From Pseudomonadota bacterium (lineage in GTDB: Bacteria; Pseudomonadota; Gammaproteobacteria; Burkholderiales; Thiobacillaceae): 64,000 nt of DNA. This document shows positions 17,680 to 26,556 of this stretch, in pieces. The first letter of the stretch is position 1; each line of letters opens with the position of its first letter. Both the position numbers and the translations under genes were made by a program. The stretch is from positions 1 through 64,000 of the forward strand of contig JAURYL010000060.1 of assembly GCA_030653935.1 (NCBI GenBank). Reading direction: 5' to 3'. The notes beneath the pieces were generated by a model that did no database searches, had not been told where the DNA came from, and was given only the letters and a program-made list of their open reading frames with translations.

Positions 17680-18264
17680 ATGTCAGACGCCACTCCCGAC
17701 TTTCTTTTCGCCGCCGCCCTCAACACTGTGCTGGACAAGCAGCCGACCGCGAAAACGCGGCTGGAACGCCACGTCGGCAAGTGCGTGCGCCTGGTCCTGC
17801 CGCTGCTGCCGCTTTCCGTCCGCATCGAAGCTGACGGCGGTTTCGTCGCCGCCTCGCCCGAAGCGGCGGCCGACGTGCAGCTGTTTCCCGATCTTGCCGC
17901 CGTGCCGCAATGGCTCACCGGCGGCAAACTCGGCGATCTGTTCCGGGTAGCCGGCGACGGCGTGCTCGCCGCCGACCTGGCGCACGCACTGGCCGATTTC
18001 GACTGGGTGCTGGCGCTACGCCCCTACCTCGGCGACATCGCCGCCAGCCGCGTCGACCAGTTCATCCAGGGGCTCAGCGGCTGGCGCACCCAGGCGGTCG
18101 AATCCGCCGGCCGCAACCTCGCCGAATACGCCGTCTACGAACAGGCCATGCTCGCCGAACCGTTCGCCGTGCGCGAATTCATCAGCGAAGTCGACCGCCT
18201 GCGCGAGGACGCGGATCGGCTGGAAGCGCGATTGGCGTTACTCGAAACCCACCGCAAAACCTGA
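17680..18264 (+). CDS. ubiJ: ubiquinone biosynthesis accessory factor UbiJ
   Basis: A 194-residue SCP2-domain protein that supports ubiquinone synthesis, in the Ubi complex in characterised species. The N-terminal SCP2-like part includes [17 protein letters not shown], and the C-terminal part is a charged coiled coil ([23 protein letters not shown]), as in UbiJ. The track start at 17629 is too long; ATG 17680 fits the family. The stop overlaps the ubiB ATG by one base (TGATG), the usual ubiJ-ubiB coupling. ubiE is not next door. Confidence 0.85.
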   Translation: MSDATPDFLFAAALNTVLDKQPTAKTRLERHVGKCVRLVLPLLPLSVRIEADGGFVAASPEAAADVQLFPDLAAVPQWLTGGKLGDLFRVAGDGVLAADLAHALADFDWVLALRPYLGDIAASRVDQFIQGLSGWRTQAVESAGRNLAEYAVYEQAMLAEPFAVREFISEVDRLREDADRLEARLALLETHRKT

Positions 18265-19793
18265 TGTACTTCTTCCGCCTTCTGCGTATCTTCCTCACCG
18301 CCGCCCGTTTCGGCCTGGATGAGTTTTTCCTCGGCCACGAACGGGTGAAGCTCGTGCGCTGGGCGGTGCAGACGCTGTTCTTCTGGCGCCGCCTGTCGGC
18401 GCCGCGCGCCGTTCGCCTGCGCCTGGCGCTGGAATCGCTGGGGCCGATCTTCATCAAGTTCGGCCAGATGCTCTCCACGCGGCGCGATCTGGTGCCGCCG
18501 GACATCGCCGACGAACTGGCGAAGTTGCAAGACCGGGTGCCGCCCTTCCCCAGCGAACAGGCACTGGCGGTGCTGCGCCGCGCCTATGGCCGCGACGCCG
18601 CCGAGGTCTTCGCGGAGTTCGATCCGACCCCGATCGCCTCGGCCTCCGTGGCCCAGGTGCACAAGGCACGACTGAAATCAGGCGATGGGGTTGGCAAACT
18701 CGTGGCGGTGAAGGTGTTGCGCCCCGGCATCAACAAGGTCATCGGCCAGGATGTGAAACTGCTCGATGCCTTCGCGCATCTGGTCGAACTGCTCTGGTGG
18801 GACGGCAAGCGTCTGAAGCCGCGCGAAGTGGTGGCCGAGTTCGCCAAGCACCTGGGCGACGAACTGGACCAGATGCGCGAGGCCGCCAACTGCTCGCAAC
18901 TGCACCGCAACTTCGCCACCTCTTCGCTGCTGGTGGTGCCCGAGGTGTACTGGGATTACTGCGGCCCGGAAGTGATGGTGATGACCTGGATGGACGGCAC
19001 CCCCATCTCGCGCACCGACGAGTTGCGTCGACAGGGCATCGATTTCCCCCGTCTCGCCCGGGCCGGGGTGGAACTGTTCTTCACCCAGGTGTTCCGCGAC
19101 GGCTTTTTCCACGCCGACATGCACCCCGGCAATATCCAGGTGACGCCCGACGGCAAATACATCGCCCTCGACTTCGGCATCATGGGCACCCTCACCGACG
19201 TCGATAAAAACTACCTGGCGCAGAACTTCCTCGCCTTCTTCCGCCGCGACTACAAGAAAGTGGCGCAGGCGCACCTGGATGCCGGCTGGGTGCCGGCGAA
19301 TACCCGGGTGGATGAATTCGAGGCGGCGATTCGCGCGGTGTGCGAACCGGTATTCGACCGGCCGCTGAAGGAAATCGCCTTCGGCAAGGTGCTGTTGCGC
19401 CTGTTCCAGACCTCGCGCCGCTTCGGCATGGAAATCCAGCCGCAACTGGTGATGCTGCAAAAAACCCTGCTCAACATCGAAGGTCTCGGCCGCGACCTCG
19501 ACCCCGACCTCGATCTCTGGTCCACCGCCAAGCCCTTCCTGGAACGCTGGATGAATGAGCAGATCGGCTGGCGCGGCTGGCTGCGCACGTTCCAGGAAGA
19601 AGCGCCCTACTGGGGCGCGCTGATTCCACAACTGCCGCGCCTCGCGCATCAGGCCCTGCGCGCGGACCGCCTGGAGCAACTGGAAGCCGGCATGGCCCTG
19701 ATGCTGCGCCAGCAACAGGCGCGTAACCGCTGGCTGGGCGTGATCGCCGGCCTGCTGGCGGTGCTGGTGGTGACGGGCTGGCTGGCCGGGTAA
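18264..19793 (+). CDS. ubiB: atypical kinase/ATPase UbiB
   Basis: A 509-residue ABC1/ADCK-family protein required for ubiquinone biosynthesis. The KxGQ motif appears as [17 protein letters not shown], the Ala-rich loop as [13 protein letters not shown], the catalytic-loop region as [13 protein letters not shown], and the metal-binding motif as ALDFGIMG. Two C-terminal hydrophobic helices close the protein ([20 protein letters not shown]). The start MYFFRLLRI overlaps the ubiJ stop; the longer track ORF from 17910 is out of frame read-through of ubiJ. Confidence 0.95.
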   Translation: MYFFRLLRIFLTAARFGLDEFFLGHERVKLVRWAVQTLFFWRRLSAPRAVRLRLALESLGPIFIKFGQMLSTRRDLVPPDIADELAKLQDRVPPFPSEQALAVLRRAYGRDAAEVFAEFDPTPIASASVAQVHKARLKSGDGVGKLVAVKVLRPGINKVIGQDVKLLDAFAHLVELLWWDGKRLKPREVVAEFAKHLGDELDQMREAANCSQLHRNFATSSLLVVPEVYWDYCGPEVMVMTWMDGTPISRTDELRRQGIDFPRLARAGVELFFTQVFRDGFFHADMHPGNIQVTPDGKYIALDFGIMGTLTDVDKNYLAQNFLAFFRRDYKKVAQAHLDAGWVPANTRVDEFEAAIRAVCEPVFDRPLKEIAFGKVLLRLFQTSRRFGMEIQPQLVMLQKTLLNIEGLGRDLDPDLDLWSTAKPFLERWMNEQIGWRGWLRTFQEEAPYWGALIPQLPRLAHQALRADRLEQLEAGMALMLRQQQARNRWLGVIAGLLAVLVVTGWLAG

Positions 19794-19807
19794 TCCCCCT
19801 GTAGCGC

Positions 19808-19899
19808 CGTAGGGTGTGGTGAGGGACGAACCGCACCGCGTTACGCGAATGTGGGTGATGCGGTTCGCTACGCTCACCACATCCTACGGGCTGATCAAT
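19808..19899. repeat. REP-like long inverted repeat, family C
   Basis: CGTAGGGTGTGGTGAGGGAC...AACCGCA and TGCGGTTCGCTACGCTCACC...ATCCTACG form an imperfect stem of about 30 bp around a 27-base loop, after ubiB. A single arm of the same family recurs at 49619. It has no coding capacity. Confidence 0.75.
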
Positions 19900-20027
19900 A
19901 CCGCCCCGGGCGGCCGATCAGCCACACACCGGCGCTCCAGTTTCGACTTACGCGGCCCGCCACAACCGGGATGTATAAGCACTCGCTTATAATCCGGCCC
20001 GACCTTCATAGACCGCGTGTGCCTCCC

Positions 20028-20675
20028 ATGTTCCAGTTCTCTACATCCACCGCCGTCAACCTGGCGCTGACCGTCCTCATCCTGTTCTCCCTGATCACCT
20101 GGACGATGATCTTCGCCAAGGGCTGGCTGCAATGGCAGTTGCGCAAGTCCAATGCCGCCTTCGCCAGGCGTTTCTGGCAGGCCGCCGATCTGGAAGCGGC
20201 GGAGGTTGCCGCCAAGCAGGCGGACAGCCCGCTGGCGCGGCTGGCCAAGGCCGGCTTCGACACCCTCAACTCACTCGGCGACCGCCAGACCCTGGCGCAT
20301 GCTGGCGACCGCCAGGCAGTACTGGAGCGCAGCCTCTCGCAGCAGGTAAGGAAGGAACAGCACAAGCTGGAAGCCGGCCTCATGCTGCTCGCCAGCATCG
20401 GCAGCACGGCGCCGTTCGTCGGCCTGTTCGGCACCGTCTGGGGAATCATGAACGCGATGAGCAGCATCGCCATCTCCGGCGGCTCCGGCCTCGAAGTGGT
20501 GGCCGGCCCGGTGGGCGAGGCGCTGCTCGCCACCGCCATCGGCATCGCCGCCGCGATTCCCGCCGTGCTTGCCTACAACTACGGCGTGCGCGTCACCCGC
20601 CTGATGGTTTCCGAGATGGAAGGCTTCGCCAACGAATTCCTGCGCCTGGCCTGCCAGGGCCAGAAGGAGTCCTGA
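20028..20675 (+). CDS. exbB: ExbB/TolQ/MotA-family proton channel protein
   Basis: A 215-residue inner-membrane protein with three hydrophobic helices (about residues 10-32, 105-130 and 150-175). The conserved GLFGTVWGIMNAM and GPVGEALLATAIGIAAAIPAVLAYN segments identify the family. With ExbD it uses proton flow to energise TonB. I call it ExbB rather than TolQ because a TonB-like gene follows and no tolB or pal is seen. ATG 20028 fits the family better than the track start at 19851. A TTATAAT element lies about 35 bases upstream. Confidence 0.88.
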   Translation: MFQFSTSTAVNLALTVLILFSLITWTMIFAKGWLQWQLRKSNAAFARRFWQAADLEAAEVAAKQADSPLARLAKAGFDTLNSLGDRQTLAHAGDRQAVLERSLSQQVRKEQHKLEAGLMLLASIGSTAPFVGLFGTVWGIMNAMSSIAISGGSGLEVVAGPVGEALLATAIGIAAAIPAVLAYNYGVRVTRLMVSEMEGFANEFLRLACQGQKES

Positions 20676-20676
20676 G

Positions 20677-21096
20677 ATGGCAATCCGCCAGGAGTCCGAT
20701 TTCCAGCCCATGAGCGAGATCAACGTCACGCCGCTGGTGGACGTGATGCTGGTGCTGCTGGTGATCTTCATGGTCACGGCGCCGTTCATTCTGCAATCGG
20801 TGAAAGTGCGGCTGCCGGAAACCTCGCCGGTGGCGGTGCTGAAACCGACGCCGGCGCTGGTGGTCAGCGTGCAGGCGGACGGCCTGGTGTTTCTCGGCCG
20901 CGACGCGATTGACGTGACACTGCTGGAAGCGCGACTGAAAGGTGAAATGGACAAGAACGGCGAACTCACCCTGCAACTGCGCGCCGATACCGGCGTGCCC
21001 TACGGCCGCATCACCGAAGTGATGGCCGCCGCCAGCCGCGCCGGGGTAGCCAAGCTCACCTTCATCACCGCCGCCGCGCCGCGGGAGAAAAAGTGA
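20677..21096 (+). CDS. exbD: ExbD/TolR-family protein
   Basis: A 139-residue protein with one N-terminal membrane helix. The pore-lining Asp lies in EINVTPLVDVMLVLLVIFMV, followed by a periplasmic domain with the typical DGLVFLGRDAI and LQLRADTGVPYGRITEVM segments. It is almost contiguous with exbB, and its stop overlaps the GTG start of the TonB-like gene, so the three are one operon. Confidence 0.92.
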   Translation: MAIRQESDFQPMSEINVTPLVDVMLVLLVIFMVTAPFILQSVKVRLPETSPVAVLKPTPALVVSVQADGLVFLGRDAIDVTLLEARLKGEMDKNGELTLQLRADTGVPYGRITEVMAAASRAGVAKLTFITAAAPREKK

Positions 21097-23438
21097 TTCC
21101 TGCCGTACTCGCACCGGTGGCCGCCCTGGCGGCGCGCCTCGGCCCGGCGCTGGCTCGTATGGAGACACGCCACTGGGTCGCCGTTGCCGGCAGCGCCGCC
21201 CTGCACCTGGGCGTGCTGCTCGGCTTCAACCAGGCGCCGCCGCCGTTGCCGCCGCCGCTGACCTTCGAGGTCAAACTGGAGCCGCCCCCCGACGCGAAGC
21301 CACCGAAACAACGCCTGGCCGAGGCCAAGCCCAAACCTAAACCCGAGAAGGCGAAGGCGAAAAAACGCGTGGAGAAAAAGAAGCCGGCCAAAACCCGGGC
21401 GCGTGAACCGCACACCCTGCAAGCGGAATGGAAAAGCGAAACGCGACCGGCCAAGGACACCCCGGCGGTCACCCTGCCGGACGCGCGCGCCCTCGGCGTC
21501 AACCTCGCCAGCGACATCGGCCGCGCCGCGCCCGCCAAGCTAGCCACCGCCAGCAACCAACCCGGCGCCGCCAGCCCCACGGCGGCGGCCCGCGCCAGCG
21601 CCGCGAGCGCGCTGAGCGAGCCCGGCGGCAAGTCCGGCGCTGGCCAGGGCGCGAGTAGCGGCACCGAACCCGGCATCACCCTGGCCGCCGCGCAGGGGCT
21701 GGGCAAGACCCAGGCGCTCGCCGCCAACACCGGTGCCGGCGCCCAGGGGAGCGACGCGCTGGCCGGCAGCATCGCCGCCTCCGGCAACCTCGCGGCCGCC
21801 GCACTGGCCGCCAGCAGCGCCGCCGGCACCAGTCTGAACCGCGCCAGCAGCGGCGGCAGCCAGAACGTGCAGGGCAGCGATTTCAGCAGCGCCAGCCCGG
21901 GCGCCCTGGCCAGCGGCGAACCGAGCGGCGTGCGCCTGACCATGGCCGGCGTGCTCTCCAGCCTGGCGGCCCTCACCAGCGGCGGCGGCAGCCTTGCCGG
22001 CGGCCAACTTGACGGCGCGGCCGGCGTCAGCAGCGCGACCGCCGGGCAGGGCAGCCAGGCCAGCCTGGCCACCGCCGCCGGCACTGGAGCCGCCGCCGTG
22101 GTGGCCGGCGCCGGGCCGACCCACGCCAGCAGCGGTGGCGAAACCCGCGCGGCCAGCGCGCATGGCGAAGCCGCGAGCGGTGTCGCCGCCGGCACCAGCC
22201 TGGCCAGCGCCGCGCACGCCGAGGTTGTCCCCACCCGGAAATCCGGCGGCGGCGAGAGCGGCAACGTTGCTGGCGGCGGCTTGGCCGGCGCCAGTAACGC
22301 GCCGCGCGCCGAGCAGACCGCCCTGGCTCGCGCCGCCGGTGCCGGCGACAGCGCCGGCAAGGCGCCGACGCAGCGGAAAACCCTTCCCGGCGGCGGCGAG
22401 GCCGCGAGCAAGACGGCCGCCGCCGAGTCCGGCCCCGCCAGGGACGGCGACAAGCTGGCTCGGACCACCGTAGCCGCCGCACCGGCCGCGGCCGGGAAGA
22501 GTGTTACCCAGGGCCGCAATGGTGCCGGTGGCGCGCCGGGCCAGGATGCCCTCGCCAGCGCGGGTGAAGCGCCGGGTATCAGTGACGGCGCGCGCGCGTC
22601 GGCTGGCGCGGGGCAAGCCGGCGCCGCCGGCATGTTCGCCGGCAGCCTCTCCCTGGGCGCGGCGTCACCGAGCCAGAGCCGCGCCGGAACCGGTTTCGCC
22701 GGCACCAGCATGGCCCCCGCCGCCCTCGCCCCCGGTGAGCCCGGCAGCGCGCCGGGTCTGGCGGTGGCCATGGCAACCGTGCCCGTGATCCTGGAAATGC
22801 GTGGCGGCGGCGCCCGTTCCAATTTCCGCGCCGACACCGGCGAAGGTGGCGGCGGCAGCCAGCGCGCGCCGACGCCGACACTGGCGCGGACCGATGCCGG
22901 CGCCGGCGAATCCCTGCCTGGCCGTGGCGGCGACTCGCCCGGAATCGCCTCGGCGCCGCGCCAGGCCAGCGCCGGGGGTGGCGGCAACAACCCCGCCGGC
23001 AGCGGTACCTTGCAAAGTGTGCGCGTGGCGGCGGTACAGCAGATGCGCGCGGACAGCCAGGTGCAGCCGCTCGACGTGTTGGCGCCCTCCACCTACTGCC
23101 CGCTGCCCGGCCTCACACAGCCGGACAACCGCCCGCACGACACGGCGCAACTGGCCAGCGAACAGCCGGCCTATGCCAACGAGAACCCCAGCTTTTCCTT
23201 CCCCATCCGCGCCTGGGCTTATGGCCACCAGGGCCGCGCCACGGTGCGCGTGCAGGTACTGGCCGATGGCACGCCGGGCCAGATATGGCTCAAGCAGAGC
23301 AGCGGCTCCGGCATACTTGATGTGGACGCGCGGGAACAACTCGCGAAATATCGCTTCAAACCCGCCCGCAAGAACGGCCAGCCGGTCGCGGCCTGGATCG
23401 ACGTTCCGGTGGAATACCGCCTGAACGCCGACAAATAA
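21093..23438 (+). CDS. giant TonB-like energy transducer with Ala/Gly/Ser linker
   Basis: A 781-residue protein where TonB is usually 220-300. It has a membrane anchor near the N-terminus (WVAVAGSAALHLGVLLGF), a proline/lysine-rich stretch (PPPLPPPLTFEVKLEPPPD...KPKPKPEKAKAKK), then about 500 residues of Ala/Gly/Ser-rich low complexity. The C-terminal TonB domain includes FSFPIRAWAYGHQGRATVRV, IWLKQSSGSGILDVDA and WIDVPVEYRL. The linker would let the tip reach far across the periplasm. The GTG at 21093 overlaps the exbD stop; ATG 21159 is an alternative start. A Sel1-repeat gene follows 23 bases later. Confidence 0.83.
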   Translation: MIPAVLAPVAALAARLGPALARMETRHWVAVAGSAALHLGVLLGFNQAPPPLPPPLTFEVKLEPPPDAKPPKQRLAEAKPKPKPEKAKAKKRVEKKKPAKTRAREPHTLQAEWKSETRPAKDTPAVTLPDARALGVNLASDIGRAAPAKLATASNQPGAASPTAAARASAASALSEPGGKSGAGQGASSGTEPGITLAAAQGLGKTQALAANTGAGAQGSDALAGSIAASGNLAAAALAASSAAGTSLNRASSGGSQNVQGSDFSSASPGALASGEPSGVRLTMAGVLSSLAALTSGGGSLAGGQLDGAAGVSSATAGQGSQASLATAAGTGAAAVVAGAGPTHASSGGETRAASAHGEAASGVAAGTSLASAAHAEVVPTRKSGGGESGNVAGGGLAGASNAPRAEQTALARAAGAGDSAGKAPTQRKTLPGGGEAASKTAAAESGPARDGDKLARTTVAAAPAAAGKSVTQGRNGAGGAPGQDALASAGEAPGISDGARASAGAGQAGAAGMFAGSLSLGAASPSQSRAGTGFAGTSMAPAALAPGEPGSAPGLAVAMATVPVILEMRGGGARSNFRADTGEGGGGSQRAPTPTLARTDAGAGESLPGRGGDSPGIASAPRQASAGGGGNNPAGSGTLQSVRVAAVQQMRADSQVQPLDVLAPSTYCPLPGLTQPDNRPHDTAQLASEQPAYANENPSFSFPIRAWAYGHQGRATVRVQVLADGTPGQIWLKQSSGSGILDVDAREQLAKYRFKPARKNGQPVAAWIDVPVEYRLNADK

Positions 23439-23461
23439 CCCTTATCTGAGAGGACTTCGCC

Positions 23462-24937
23462 ATGAAATTACGCACCCTGCCCCTTCTGCTGGCGCTGCAC
23501 ACCGCCCCCCTGCTGGCCGCCGGCCCCGTGGTCGTCCCCGATCCCATGCAGGCCATGCAGATGGCGCTGCGCTATTACCAGATGGCCGCCAGCGCGGGCG
23601 ACGCCGAGGCGCAGACCAAGATGGGCTGGCTGTTCGAGCAGGGCCTGGGCGTGGCCAAGGATCTCGGCCAGGCGGCCAAATGGTACGAACTCTCCGCCAA
23701 GCAGAACGAGCCGATCGGCCTCTACAATCTGGCCCTGATGCTGATGCGCGGTGACGGCGTCACCAAGGATGCCGAGCAAGCGGCGCGACTGATGACCGGC
23801 GCCGCCGAACTCAACCTCGCCGCCGCTCAATCGCAACTGGCCATCATGTACGAGAAGGGCATCGGCGTCCCGGCCAACCCGGAAGCCGCCTTCACCTGGA
23901 CCCGCCGAGCCGCTGAACTCGGCGACGTGCCGGCGCAGAACAATCTGGGCATCAAGCTCGCCTATGGCATGGGCACCAAGACCGACTACGTGGAATCGGT
24001 GAAGTGGTTCACCAAGGCCGCCGAGGCCGGCAACGCCGAGGCCCAGGGCAACCTCGGCCTGATTTACAAGGAAGGCCTCGGCGGCGTCAAACAGGATCTC
24101 CTCGGCGCCGCCAACTGGCTGGCGCTGGCCGGTAGCCAGGGCCATGTGCAGTCACAGAACCGCCTCGGCTGGATGTTCGAGAAGGGCCAGGGCATTCCGA
24201 AAAACATGGCGGAAGCCGGACGCTGGTTCCGCATGGCCGCTGAAGCCGGCGACGCGCCCTCCGCCACCCACCTGGGCTGGCTGCTGGAAACCGGAGCGCT
24301 GGGCCAGGCCGACCTGAATGCCGCCCTGCCCTGGTACGAGCGCGCCGCCGCCGCCGGTGACGCCGCCGCCCAGAACAACCTCGGCCGCCTCTACCGCGAG
24401 GGCCAGGGCGTGGCCGCCGATTTCTCCAAGGCGCGCGACTGGCTGCTCAAAGCCAGCGCGAAAAACGAGCCGCTGGCCTGGTACAACCTGGCGCTGATGG
24501 CGGAACAGGGCCAGGGCCAGGCGCGCAACGAAACGGAAGCGATGGCGCTCTATAGCAAAGCCGCGGAAAAAGGCGTCGTCCTGGCGCAGAGCCGTCTCGG
24601 CTGGCTGTTGCAGAAGAACGGCAAGGCCGAGGAAGCCGTGAACTGGCTGACCCGCGCCGCCGAAGCCGGTGACATCACCGCCCAGAACAACCTGGGCGTG
24701 CTCCAGGAGCAAGGCAAGAACATGGCTGAGGCCGCGCGCTGGTACCGCAAGGCCGCCGAAGCCGGCGACAAGGTCGCCCAGCACAACTTGGGCGTACTCT
24801 TCCGCGATGGCCTGGGCATGGAGAAAAACGAAGCCGAAGCCCTCGCCTGGTTCCAGAAATCCGCCGAACAGGGCTACGCCAAGGCACAACTCAACCTTGG
24901 CCAGCTCTACGAAAAACTGGCGTCGCCGAAGAAGTAA
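23462..24937 (+). CDS. secreted Sel1-like repeat protein
   Basis: A 491-residue protein with a signal peptide (MKLRTLPLLLALHTAPLLAA) and about twelve Sel1-type TPR-like repeats of about 36 residues, for example AEAGNAEAQGNLGLIYKEG and AEAGDKVAQHNLGVLFRDG. Such solenoids act as protein-binding scaffolds. It follows the TonB-like gene by 23 bases and is probably cotranscribed, so it may be a periplasmic partner of this Ton system. That role is inference. Confidence 0.88.
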   Translation: MKLRTLPLLLALHTAPLLAAGPVVVPDPMQAMQMALRYYQMAASAGDAEAQTKMGWLFEQGLGVAKDLGQAAKWYELSAKQNEPIGLYNLALMLMRGDGVTKDAEQAARLMTGAAELNLAAAQSQLAIMYEKGIGVPANPEAAFTWTRRAAELGDVPAQNNLGIKLAYGMGTKTDYVESVKWFTKAAEAGNAEAQGNLGLIYKEGLGGVKQDLLGAANWLALAGSQGHVQSQNRLGWMFEKGQGIPKNMAEAGRWFRMAAEAGDAPSATHLGWLLETGALGQADLNAALPWYERAAAAGDAAAQNNLGRLYREGQGVAADFSKARDWLLKASAKNEPLAWYNLALMAEQGQGQARNETEAMALYSKAAEKGVVLAQSRLGWLLQKNGKAEEAVNWLTRAAEAGDITAQNNLGVLQEQGKNMAEAARWYRKAAEAGDKVAQHNLGVLFRDGLGMEKNEAEALAWFQKSAEQGYAKAQLNLGQLYEKLASPKK

Positions 24938-24980
24938 GCGCGGCGATAATGCGGGCCTCCTGCAACTCACCGAGCCCCGC

Positions 24981-25304
24981 ATGAAAGCCTTCCCATCCCT
25001 GTTCGCGACCGCCGCCTGCCTCGCGACGTTCACTTCCGCACAAGCCGCGGACGATTGGGGCGGCGCCGACAAGGCCCAGCACTTCGCGGTGAGCGCGGTT
25101 CTGGGCACGGCATCGGCCATGCACTTCGAGGATAAATGGGTCGCCTTCGGCGTTGCCATGATTCCCGGCGTACTCAAGGAAATCACGGACAGCCGGTTCA
25201 GCGGCAAGGACCTGGCCGCCGACGCCCTCGGCGCCGCGCTCGGCGTCCAGCTCGGCCACTGGATCGTGACCACCCGTGGCGTCGGCTACCGCGCCGCGTT
25301 CTGA
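24981..25304 (+). CDS. YfiM/DUF2279-like exported protein
   Basis: A 107-residue protein with a signal peptide (MKAFPSLFATAACLATFTSAQAA). The conserved pattern DKAQHFAVSAVLG...GVLKEITDS...FSGKDLAADALGAALG matches the YfiM-like family of small envelope proteins of unknown function. The true start lies inside a longer track ORF (24669). It is 43 bases after the Sel1 gene and may be the last gene of the Ton operon. Confidence 0.78.
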   Translation: MKAFPSLFATAACLATFTSAQAADDWGGADKAQHFAVSAVLGTASAMHFEDKWVAFGVAMIPGVLKEITDSRFSGKDLAADALGAALGVQLGHWIVTTRGVGYRAAF

Positions 25305-25319
25305 ACCCCCAGGCACGCT

Positions 25320-25349
25320 TGTAGCGCCGGCTTCCAGCCGGCTGTTTTT
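25320..25349. terminator. family B REP hairpin acting as possible terminator
   Basis: GTAGCGCCGGCTTCCAGCCG...GCTGTTTTTAAA: a GC-rich stem GCCGGCT/AGCCGGC followed by a T run on the plus strand, directly after the YfiM-like gene. It is also a member of the family B REP set. A second weak inverted pair (CCCGCCCT...AGGGCGGG) lies at 25361-25390. Confidence 0.55.
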
Positions 25350-25430
25350 AAACGCGTGGCCCGCCCTCGAATGGGTCAATCAGGGCGGGAATGACGGAAA
25401 TTCCGGACGCCGTCATTTATCCACAGACGC

Positions 25431-25865
25431 TCAGGGCTTCAGATAGACATAGCCTTCACGCGCCTGGAGCTTGCCGATCTCGGCGACGCCGGAAGGCACC
25501 ACCTGGGCTTCCAGAATCACGGCGCTGTCATCCAGCTTGCGTCCGGTCAGGGTGTTGCGGCAGACATCGAAGATAACGCCGCGATCCTTCAGGCCGGCCA
25601 CTTGCGGTGCGAAGGCGCCTTTCTCGTCCTTCGCCTCGTTGAGCAGGAAATCGATGCCCTTGCCGTGGGTCACCACCGTGATCTTGACGCCGGGGCTGGC
25701 ATTGAGATGGTTCTCGATGTTGCGCATGGCGACACGAGCGACACTGGCGTCGTTGACGTGATAGACGACTTTTTCCTGTACCAACGGGTCCATGCCGGCG
25801 GCGGTGGCAGTGAGGGGAACGGCGCTCGCAACCGCCAACAGCGCGGCGAATAGGACTGATTTCAT
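25431..25865 (-). CDS. periplasmic DsrE-like protein
   Basis: A 144-residue protein with a signal peptide (MKSVLFAALLAVASAVPLTATAA). The mature part has a DsrE/F-like fold pattern: KVVYHVNDASVARVAMRNIENHL, KITVVTHGKGIDFLL, and a single Cys in VIFDVCRNTLTGRKL at the position where DsrE-type proteins carry their reactive Cys. It ends REGYVYLKP. The C-terminal domain of the anti-sigma factor at 26553 has the same pattern, Cys position and ending (REGWVYVKV). The gene diverges from the ECF sigma gene. A GGAGAAG ribosome binding site precedes the ATG. Probable role: periplasmic sulfur binding or sensing (inference). Confidence 0.85.
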   Translation of the reverse strand: MKSVLFAALLAVASAVPLTATAAGMDPLVQEKVVYHVNDASVARVAMRNIENHLNASPGVKITVVTHGKGIDFLLNEAKDEKGAFAPQVAGLKDRGVIFDVCRNTLTGRKLDDSAVILEAQVVPSGVAEIGKLQAREGYVYLKP

Positions 25866-25909
25866 GATGTCTTCTCCAATGTCGGGTGACGAGCAAATCG
25901 CTCATCTGT

Positions 25910-25943
25910 GAGATAAGACGTCCCGGTTCACGGATTTATTCCA
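25910..25943 (-). promoter_or_regulatory. ECF-type promoter of the dsrE-like gene
   Basis: On the minus strand: TGGAATAAATCCG as -35, then CGTCTTATC as -10, with exactly 16 bases between GGAATA and CGTC. It mirrors the promoter of the sigma gene, with the same AATCCG after the -35 core. GGAAT/CGTC elements are typical of ECF sigma promoters. The sigma factor encoded next door is the likely user (inference). Confidence 0.7.
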
Positions 25944-25953
25944 TAAAGATTTC

Positions 25954-25987
25954 TGGAATAAATCCGCCCCCCGCACCGTCATACCTT
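25954..25987 (+). promoter_or_regulatory. ECF-type promoter of the sigma/anti-sigma operon
   Basis: On the plus strand: TGGAATAAATCCG as -35 and CGTCATA as -10, with 16 bases between GGAATA and CGTC. The predicted start of transcription lies about 20 bases before the GTG of the sigma gene. Together with the minus-strand copy the two -35 regions form a perfect 12-bp inverted repeat (25932-25965). Autoregulation is the likely meaning. Confidence 0.7.
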
Positions 25988-26007
25988 CAAATGGCGAGGA
26001 GACGCTG

Positions 26008-26556
26008 GTGCATAACCCCTTATCTTTTCTGGATTTTTCCGCCCGACGACGGCTCACGGCCCTGCGCCCGCGCCTCTATCGGCTTGCCTATGCCTGGTGC
26101 CATGACGGCCATTTGGCCGACGACCTGGCGCAGGATGCGCTGGCCAAGGCGCTGGTGCGTGGCGGCCAGTTGCGCGAGGAAGAAGCCATGGAGTCCTGGC
26201 TGTTCTCCATCCTCAACAACTGCTGGCGCGACCACCTGCGTGCGCGGCGTGAATTCGCGGATATCGACACGCTCGATGAAGTGATTCTGTCCACCGAACC
26301 CGGGCCGGATCGACACTATGCCAGCCGCCAGACCACGGCCCGGGTGCGCGACGCCATCGCCGCGTTGCCCATGGCGCAGCGCCAGGTCATCACCCTGGTG
26401 GACATCGAGGAATGCGCTTACGCCCAGGTGGCGAAGATTTTGGAGGTGCCGGTGGGGACGGTGATGAGCCGTCTCTCGCGGGCGCGCCAGGCGCTGAAAC
26501 AACGTTTATTGGCGGAAGAGGCGAAATGCCCGCCGCTGCTCAGGAGGGTGAAATGA
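26008..26556 (+). CDS. ECF RNA polymerase sigma factor
   Basis: A 182-residue sigma-70 family protein with region 2 (LRPRLYRLAYAWCHDGHLADDLAQDALAKAL...WLFSILNNCWRDHLR) and region 4 (ALPMAQRQVITLVDIEECAYAQVAKILEVPVGTVMSRLSRAR), and no regions 1 or 3. The GTG start is supported by GAGGAG six bases upstream. Its stop overlaps the anti-sigma ATG (ATGA), so the two are coupled. It probably transcribes its own operon and the divergent dsrE-like gene through the mirrored promoters. Whether it also acts on the sulfur-relay genes downstream is unknown. Confidence 0.93.
   Translation: MHNPLSFLDFSARRRLTALRPRLYRLAYAWCHDGHLADDLAQDALAKALVRGGQLREEEAMESWLFSILNNCWRDHLRARREFADIDTLDEVILSTEPGPDRHYASRQTTARVRDAIAALPMAQRQVITLVDIEECAYAQVAKILEVPVGTVMSRLSRARQALKQRLLAEEAKCPPLLRRVK

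Noticed and set aside
21065-23092. 675-codon antisense ORF and other long frames over the TonB-like linker
   Set aside because: Low-complexity GC-rich DNA keeps several frames open. The plus frame has a membrane anchor and a TonB domain, the others nothing.
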